Shown here: positions 40,727 through 64,000 of the stretch, in pieces
How the letters are laid out: each line of letters starts with the position of its first letter
Numbering within the stretch: the first letter of the stretch is position 1
NCBI GenBank assembly: GCA_963693365.1
Contig: CAVNZM010000014.1
Span: 6,572,001 to 6,636,000 of the forward strand
Length of the DNA stretch: 64,000 nucleotides
From: Amoebidium appalachense
Lineage: Eukaryota; Ichthyosporea
Direction of reading: 5' to 3'
Notes under the pieces: model-generated
Database searches by the model: none
What the model saw: the letters and a program-made list of their open reading frames with translations, nothing else
What the model was told of the DNA's origin: nothing
Made by a program: the position numbers and the translations under genes

Positions 40727-41490
40727 CCCCAGCGAATGAGTGTGTGTGTTAGTGTGTGTGTTCGTGTTTGTGTGCGTATGCATGAGTGCGGTTGTGGTGG
40801 TGGTGGTGGTAAGTGGTTGGAGAGGGAGGGCCGGGGGGAGGGCCGGGGGGGGGGGGGGGGGGGGGGGGGGGGATGGTCAGTAGGATTAGTATTAGTGGTG
40901 TTCTTACAAATCACATAGAACAAAGCAGATGTGTAAAACCATCTCGAGGCACAACTCGTCGGCACAAAGGTAAGCAGATCGAAGAGAAATAAATGGGGGA
41001 TGGCTGGGTGGGTGGGTGGAGGGGGAGGGAGGGGGGAGGGGGGGGGGGGGGGGGGGGGAGAGGGGGAGACCCAAATCACATACTCGCCTACCTGCGCGAT
41101 CAGCAAACCCTCCCCGAACCCCCCGCCCCCGGCAAAAAAAACCCTTCTGCTGCATACCTTTCCAAATATGGCAAGAAGATCCTCCAACGAGTTATCTCTT
41201 ATCTTGATGTCGACATAGCGGAACATGAGAGATTGGTCTGGCACCTTCTCTGGCGGCAGGTACCTATTGCAATCTGGGCCCCCACGTGTGCACTCACACC
41301 CTCTACGGCATTCTAGAAAAACATTTTCAACCTCCACTGAGACGTTGAGGATGGTGGAAACACACGTGCGTACCTGTGTGTCAAGAGAGGAGGGAGAGAG
41401 GGGGGATGGGATGTTAGTATGTGTTTGGGTCTGTGTTTGTGTGTACACGTGTGCATATGTGTGCGTGTGTGTGAGTGTGTGTGTGTGTGG

Positions 41491-41577
<87 letters not shown>

Positions 41578-42036
41578 CGCATGTGTACATGCACGCACGT
41601 GTGTGTCTTTGTTATACCCTGTGTATGCGAGTGAGTCAACAGATCGACAAGTGTGTGTGAATATGCGAGTTTATGAGTCTTTGTGCGCGTGTGTGTTTAT
41701 GTACAATCTACAGAATGTGTTACCTTGCAGCGTTTTTTTAGGCTTTACATTATGACGGTGATGGACTGGGGGGTCGTGGTGAGATGAAGGAAACAAAGTG
41801 CAAAACTACGGAAGAAGATGCATAAGAAAACGACTGGGAGAGAGTGCGTATGTATGTGTGTGTGTGTGTGGGGCGTGGGGGGGGGGGGGGGGGGTCATAC
41901 TGCAAGCTCTTTTTTGTTCTGAGCATTCCTGAGGCCACCCAAGTACAAAAAAGGAAATATTTCAGAGGAGTGCGAATTCCAGTGCGCCGCTACCTCCTCC
42001 GCCAGAACTATCTGTTCACAGCGTGGACATTTGGTC

Positions 42037-42108
<72 letters not shown>

Positions 42109-42845
42109 TTGTGTGTGTGGTTGCGTGTCTTTGTAGGAGGGTGTGTGTGTGTGTGTGTTTGCGCACGTGTGTGTGTGCATGTGTGTGTGTGCCCGCGGGG
42201 GGCGGGGGACAGGATGATGTCAGGGGGAAGAGAAGTTGAAGGGAGTGATTGATGCTCTGGGGACCGGGGGTGCGGGAGGGGGAGGGGGGGGGGGGGGGGG
42301 GGGGTAAAAATGCTAGAGAGCAAAACGGGTGGGAGGGGGGAGGGTGGCGCGGAGGGTGGAAGGAATTTTGGTGGTAGTGGCGGCGGCTGGAATGGGGGGG
42401 GGGGGGGGGGGGGGGAGGGGGGGGGGAGAAAGGAAACACAACAAGTTTCATGCACTTTTTGTGAGTGTGATGAGCATAATGCAGAGAAGCCCTGCCCAGG
42501 GTGTGTTACTTGGCCGCCAAAAATTGATAGCAAAAAAAAAAAAAAAAAAAAAAGAAAAAGAAAGAAAGAAAATGGTGGGGAATTTCTAACGGTGTTGGGT
42601 TGTAGAACCTCTATCAATGACACCAAACTTGGATATTTCAGTGTACGTCAATTCCCCCCCTCCCCCCCCCCCCCCCCCCCCCCCCCCAAAACAACAACAA
42701 CAACAAAAAAAAAAAGGAAAAGAAAAAGAGAAGGAAGAAAAAAAAGAGAAGAAAAGAAAAGGGACAAAAAAAGAAGATGAAGAAAGAAAAAGAAAAACAT
42801 TCACACACCATCTTTTCTCCCTTCGTTTGTCGTCTACTGCCCCTT

Positions 42846-42884
<39 letters not shown>

Positions 42885-43146
42885 GCGCCACCCACCCACC
42901 CAGCCCACCCCGCCCCCCTCCCGGGTGTATCCACTTCTGTTGTATCACCTCAAAAACCGCTTCGCGGGGAGATAGATATGGAAGCAAGGGCCAAAAGGAT
43001 AGAGCGAGAGATAGAAGAGAGCGCCCCCTGGGGGGGGGGGGGGCAGTGGGTGGGTGGGTGGGTGGGGGAATATGAGACCTTGACAAAGATATCGGCTTTT
43101 GCCGCACTTAAGACATCCTCTGGCAGATCTTCAACAGCTTCTGCCT

Positions 43147-43179
<33 letters not shown>

Positions 43180-43186
43180 GGGTGTG

Positions 43187-43233
<47 letters not shown>

Positions 43234-43274
43234 TGTGCGTGTGCGTGTGCATGTGTGTGCGTGCGTGTGCGCGC

Positions 43275-43307
<33 letters not shown>

Positions 43308-43692
43308 GGTGTGGGTGTGTGGGTGGGTGTGTGTGTGCGTGCGCGCGCACGCGTGTGCGTGTATGCGTGTGTGTTTTTTGTGCAATTCAACAGTACTTAT
43401 TTTTTGTTGGGTTGGGTTGAGGGGGAGGGGGGCCGGGGGAGAGAAGGAGGAAGCATTACATTTGTGCACGAACAAGCCTGCGTACCACGAATTGGTACAT
43501 CAGGTAAGCCTTTTCTTGTTCAGTCACAATAACTCCTTTGCTACCACAGGATGCAAAGCTTGCTTATCCGTTAAATACTGGGCATGTACAGTCGATTTTC
43601 GATGATTGTGGTCAAGGGGCCAAAAATAATGGACCAGCGTACAGAACCACTAATACACATGAAGTAAATATCCTTCTCCCCCCTCCCCCCTC

Positions 43693-43725
<33 letters not shown>

Positions 43726-43862
43726 TTCCAACACACACACACACAGACACACCGATTCCTTTCTCATAACTTTGACAATCATGTTGCAACTGCAACTGCT
43801 CCTCAAGCAGCTGCTTCCCCACACGCACTGCTCCATTCTATCACTCCCCTGCACATGCCGCC

Positions 43863-43905
<43 letters not shown>

Positions 43906-44190
43906 CCGCCTTGCCCACGTTCCCCTTCTCACCATGCACACAGAGTACGCACGTCCACATATTTAATCTACCCCCATAACCCCTTTCAACGCATCCCATT
44001 TCTTCCCACCCCCTCATCCCCCCCTCCTCCACCCCCCCCCTTCCCCCTCCCCCGTCCCCCCCGTTCCTCCCCTCGTTCTCACCTCTGTCGTATTCTGTCT
44101 CAGCTGGTCTCCAAGCCCCCCCTCCTCCTCCGGCACCACTGCATACACCTTCGCCTTCGGCCGGACGGGTGGTGGTGGCGGCGGTGGCAT
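38488..44190 (-). CDS. Dual-specificity protein phosphatase with N-terminal zinc-knuckle-like segment
   Basis: Exons in coding order: 44083-44190, 43079-43144, 41901-42035, 41158-41373, 40214-40350, 39245-39323, 38488-38607, giving 286 residues. The start is [12 protein letters not shown]. Residues 61-80 (CPRC...HWNSH) fit a C-x2-C-x11-H-x3-H zinc site. The DSP domain follows: FLYLGG (87-92), STILNVS, the likely general acid Asp163 in IRDNSLEDL, and the P-loop [11 protein letters not shown] with nucleophile Cys201 and Arg207. Then come [11 protein letters not shown] and FVEQLQHYE. It should dephosphorylate Ser/Thr/Tyr residues, for example on MAP kinases; the substrate is not predictable. An extra Cys cluster (Cys125, 129, 131, 138) is inserted before the general acid. 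The acceptor before 39323 reads CG instead of AG. The first two exons join by phase and position only, so they are less certain. Confidence 0.88.
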
Positions 44191-44683
44191 GTTTGCTATA
44201 TATTCGGTTAATAACGAGTACGTTTAAGTGTCCGAGCTCGATGGAGAAAAGGTTGGAAAGGGCGGAAACGAAAAGAAAATTTGAACATAAGCCTCCAGCG
44301 AGTCCAGCCCCAGTTGGACATTAGATAGGTACATGATGACGTCACTGATGCATGCTAAGCCAATAAAAACAGATACAAAATACGTCATGGTGACAAAACA
44401 TATGGCGACTTTCTCTGATGAGAGAGAGGGAGGGGGGGAGAGAGCCGTGACGAGAGAGACTGTGTGCGTGTGTGCGTATGTGCGTGTGTGCGTGCGGGAG
44501 GACGGCGTGTATATATGTGTGCTTGAGCGTGTTCGAATTCGTGTGTGTGCTTGCGTATTTTTGTGTCTGTGTGTGTGCGTCTGAGTGTCACGTGTGTGTG
44601 TGTGTGTGTGTGTGTGTTTCTGTTTGTGTGGGTGTGTGTATGTGTGAAGAGGGTGAGGGGGAGAGAAGGGGCGGCAAAGAGAC

Positions 44684-45028
<345 letters not shown>

Positions 45029-45553
45029 TGAAGGGGAAGAGGGAGGGAGGGAGGGAGGGAGGGACTAGAGACGGTGGGAGGCAGGGAGACAAAGACAGAA
45101 GACTCGGAAAGGGATTAAAAGCAGCATGCAGTGTGCACGATCATTTGACAACTTCTGTAGGTACACTTGTGTGCCGTTATGCCTATGGAGCCTCGTCTTA
45201 ATACCATAGTGAACCAACGACACACAGAAAAACAGTTGTTACTAGACGCCTGCTCTATGGTGATAAGGCCAGGTAATTTACAGAGAGTGCCTGCTCTCAG
45301 TGTGACAATTGCTATTATTAGCCAGTAACGTGTGACCCTTTGGCCTTATAAACATTGATGTGTGGAACATGAATGCGCAGTTCGTTATTAGTGTAAGGTT
45401 GAAGGGCCCGGAGGGCCCATCACCATACTTCGATAGAGTATATACAAGTATCGTGCATGATGTGTGCAGGAAGAAAACCATCCAATTTCAGATGTTAGTT
45501 GAAAAACACCGGAGAAAGTGTCTGTGAACAATCAAATGTAAAGTAAATATCCT

Positions 45554-45592
<39 letters not shown>

Positions 45593-46611
45593 ACATCCTT
45601 TATGAATCCGCCCCAAGCCCTGCCTGCGAGAAGTCCCTTCGATTTCTACTCTCCGGGTCACAAATGTACACTTAGCTCTCTCTCAGTATATGCCTTTCCC
45701 CCCTCTTCCTCCCCGACCCCTCACAGCTTTAAAACGACTAGTTTCTTCTCATCATCCCCTCTCTTCTGTTGGCCTCCCTCGCCCTCCCCCCTCCCCCCCC
45801 AAGGCCTCCTATCGCACTCTGACCTTGCTCCCCCCGGCCCCCCCGAGCTCCCCGGCCAGGCTGCAGAACGTTTCAAAGACGGGAGAAAGTTTGCCTGACT
45901 CATCGCACGCGTCCAGTCATGCGACCCGTAGATGAATACCCGGAGGGGGTCTTAGATTTTTGCCTCATTTTAAAATTTTCATCATATGACGCCCTGCGGC
46001 GCTGTAGTCATGTCACCGTGAATCATGGTATCCGAGCCGAGTATTATATATCTTATTTCATGCACAATTATATATACCAAAAAAAATGTATGTTTCTTAT
46101 AAAGTTTTATGGTTCGTGCATAGGTTGGTAGGTTGTGTTTTCAAGAAGCCATGACACTTTTAAGAATGGCATAGGAGCCCGTTTTTGTTTGGTGTGGGGG
46201 GACGCATTCCGGTCCGTTTGCAAGGCAGCAAAAAACTTCAAAACAGAAAACTCAAAACCGGTGGATGAAAAAGAGAGAGAACGGGTGAGAAAGAGGCCGC
46301 ATTAGCACTAATTTAGTGTTAGTATCTTAGTAGTTTTGCGTCGTATATTTAGGAGTTGAACAGTATCGTGTCAAACTTTTCGACGCATGTTTATCAAATC
46401 CACGCCCTACCTGTTATTCATACAACGGTTCATCACCATTAGAAAGCTTTTCCCTATACTTTCACTTGACCTCCGTAGATAGTTAGTAATTGTGCGTTAT
46501 ATACTTGAATAACATAGCCGCGGGTGAAATGAGCAGAATTAATTATTATCTCTAGTGAACTTTCATTTTACCATCACGAAGACTTAAACCTTGTTGATTG
46601 TTTACTCGCAG

Positions 46612-46641
46612 GAGGGGCGCTCATTCCTAGAGCCTGTGAAG
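46612..46641 (+). other. Candidate 30-bp leader exon of the PAS-protein gene
   Basis: A segment flanked by an acceptor (ctcgcag) and a donor (GTATGTGTGTG...), with the donor running straight into (GT)n as for other exons here. The next acceptor in the same direction, at 47805-47807, precedes the start codon of the PAS-protein gene by 16 bases. This could be its 5' UTR exon. Confidence 0.3.
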
Positions 46642-46768
<127 letters not shown>

Positions 46769-47823
46769 GGTGGGTGGGTGGGTGGGTGGGTGGGTGGTGT
46801 GTGTGTGTGTGTGTGTGTGTGTTTGTGTGCGTGTGTGTGTGTACGTGTTTGTGTGCGTGTGTGGTTGTGTGGTTGTGTGTGTGTGTGTTTGTGTGGTTGT
46901 TACACGCGCGTGTCTGTGTGTGTGCTTGTGTGTCTCTCTCTGTGTGTGTACGTTTTTACCCGCGGCATGTAAGTCGGCGTGACTGTTGGGGTGTGTTTGT
47001 TACGCGTGTTTACGTGTGCTTCTGTGTGCGTGTAATAATAGCTCATGTGCCCTGTTCATGTTTAGGTGTGTGGGGTGGCGCACTCAATTGTTTATGCGTT
47101 TCGTGTGTGTCGGTGTGTGTGCACTGGTGAAAAGATGGAGATTGAGGGTGCGCGTAAACTTGGGTGGAGATGAATCTTAAACACTGTTCAAAGCTGACGG
47201 ATTATATGTTTTTCCTTCGTCTATTGCTACCTTTATAACATCGGGTCCTTCCTGCCCTGCCTAAACTCATTTGGTCCCTTTCAAGCGCTTGAAGGACGGC
47301 GGTTTAGAGTTTTTTCCCCTGTGCTCCATAGCTTATCCTTTCCGTATTATAAATACGAGGTTAATTTGATGCTAATAGTTCAACTGCAAAGCCACTTACA
47401 TACCTTTTAGAAAAACTACTTGCAATCACTTGTCATACCTTAGTCGGAGACAACGTCGTGCCAGAGGATTATGCGGGGATAATATTTCCTGACTACAGTG
47501 AGTGTGGGCAAGGCTTGATTATGTAGCCATGAGGGTGGGGACAAGAGATAGTGTCGCAACTGGGACTGATTCTTGCTAGTTTACCGCGGAAGATGGGATG
47601 GATTTTTGGCGCTTCTTGAATGAATTCGCAAATGGCTTGCGTGTGTTTTCTGCAGTTTTGCTTTCTGAATTTGTTTTCACTTTATGCTCTTGAACGCCTG
47701 GAACCCTCCCATCTCCCCATTCCCCCTCCCCTCCCGTCCCTCCAACCCCTTCCTCTCAATTAGTGCTACCCTATCACCAGCGCGCTCATGTTTGTTTCCA
47801 ACTGCAGGCGACAAAACGAAAAA

Positions 47824-63777
<15,954 letters not shown>

Positions 63778-63910
63778 CTGTGTACGTGTGTGTAGGAGCG
63801 GTCATGAGAGCGTGTGTGAAGGTGTGTGTATGAATGTGTGTGTAGGGATGTGTAGGGGTGTGTGTGTAGGGGCATGTGTGAATGTGCATGGATGTGTGAG
63901 TGTGTGAGTG

Positions 63911-63968
63911 GCTATGGTGTGGCCAAACCGAATAGGATCCACACCGAAGTGGCTGCGTATACGTGTGT
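63911..63968 (-). pseudogene. Degenerate partial copy of a TPK exon
   Basis: gctatggtgtggccaaaccg and aggatccacaccg repeat the start of the TPK exon at about 63722-63777 (gctatggtgtggtcaaaccg...aggatccatacgg). A central deletion of about a dozen bases shifts the frame. It lies just upstream of the intact exon on the coding strand. Confidence 0.6.
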
Positions 63969-64000
63969 GGATGGGTAGGTGTGGGTATAGGTGCGTTCAT

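Overview
This is nuclear DNA of a eukaryote. Six protein-coding genes are split by GT-AG introns. Their exons are small (about 30-510 bp) and most introns are several hundred bases to over 1 kb. The rest is dominated by simple repeats: (GT)n/(CA)n, (GA)n, and runs of G or C tens of bases long. The ribosomal protein (RPL35/uL29), ecdysoneless (ECD) and thiamin pyrophosphokinase sequences look opisthokont-like. A PAS-fold protein related to the fungal ERT1/RDS2 regulators is also present. I infer a marine-type opisthokont, perhaps a unicellular holozoan; the lineage is a weak inference and no species is claimed.

Layout. 1-3374: G-run and (GA)n-rich upstream DNA. 3375-11532 (+): a secreted cysteine-rich protein built from alternating one-exon modules, with a recent tandem duplication. 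14005-29953 (-): ECD, 19 exons, which I could reconstruct end to end (about 657 residues). Its introns hold a foldback MITE-like element and several copies of a dispersed repeat. 29954-33434: sparse region with one unrecognised ORF. 33435-36317 (+): RPL35 with a probable 5'-TOP leader exon. 38488-44190 (-): a dual-specificity phosphatase with an N-terminal zinc-knuckle-like segment. 47824-57901 (+): the Gln/Asn/Pro-rich PAS-fold protein, 11 exons. 60474-63777 (-): the last four exons of thiamin pyrophosphokinase, whose 5' part lies beyond the right edge.

The genes do not form a pathway or operon. ECD (splicing and cell-cycle support), RPL35 (translation), the phosphatase (signalling), the PAS protein (probable transcriptional regulator) and TPK (vitamin B1 cofactor synthesis) are unrelated neighbours. 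Two things stand out. Splice sites are embedded in microsatellites: (GT)n at or just after some donors, and (CA)n directly before about half of the acceptors. The secreted gene appears to have grown by duplicating symmetrical phase 1-1 exon pairs. Three single-base irregularities (secreted gene exon 5, ECD exon 1, phosphatase intron 5 acceptor) all lie in or beside simple repeats, so I suspect base-level sequence errors before real lesions. Exon borders were assigned by eye from frame, phase, GT-AG and homology remembered from the families; no alignment was run.
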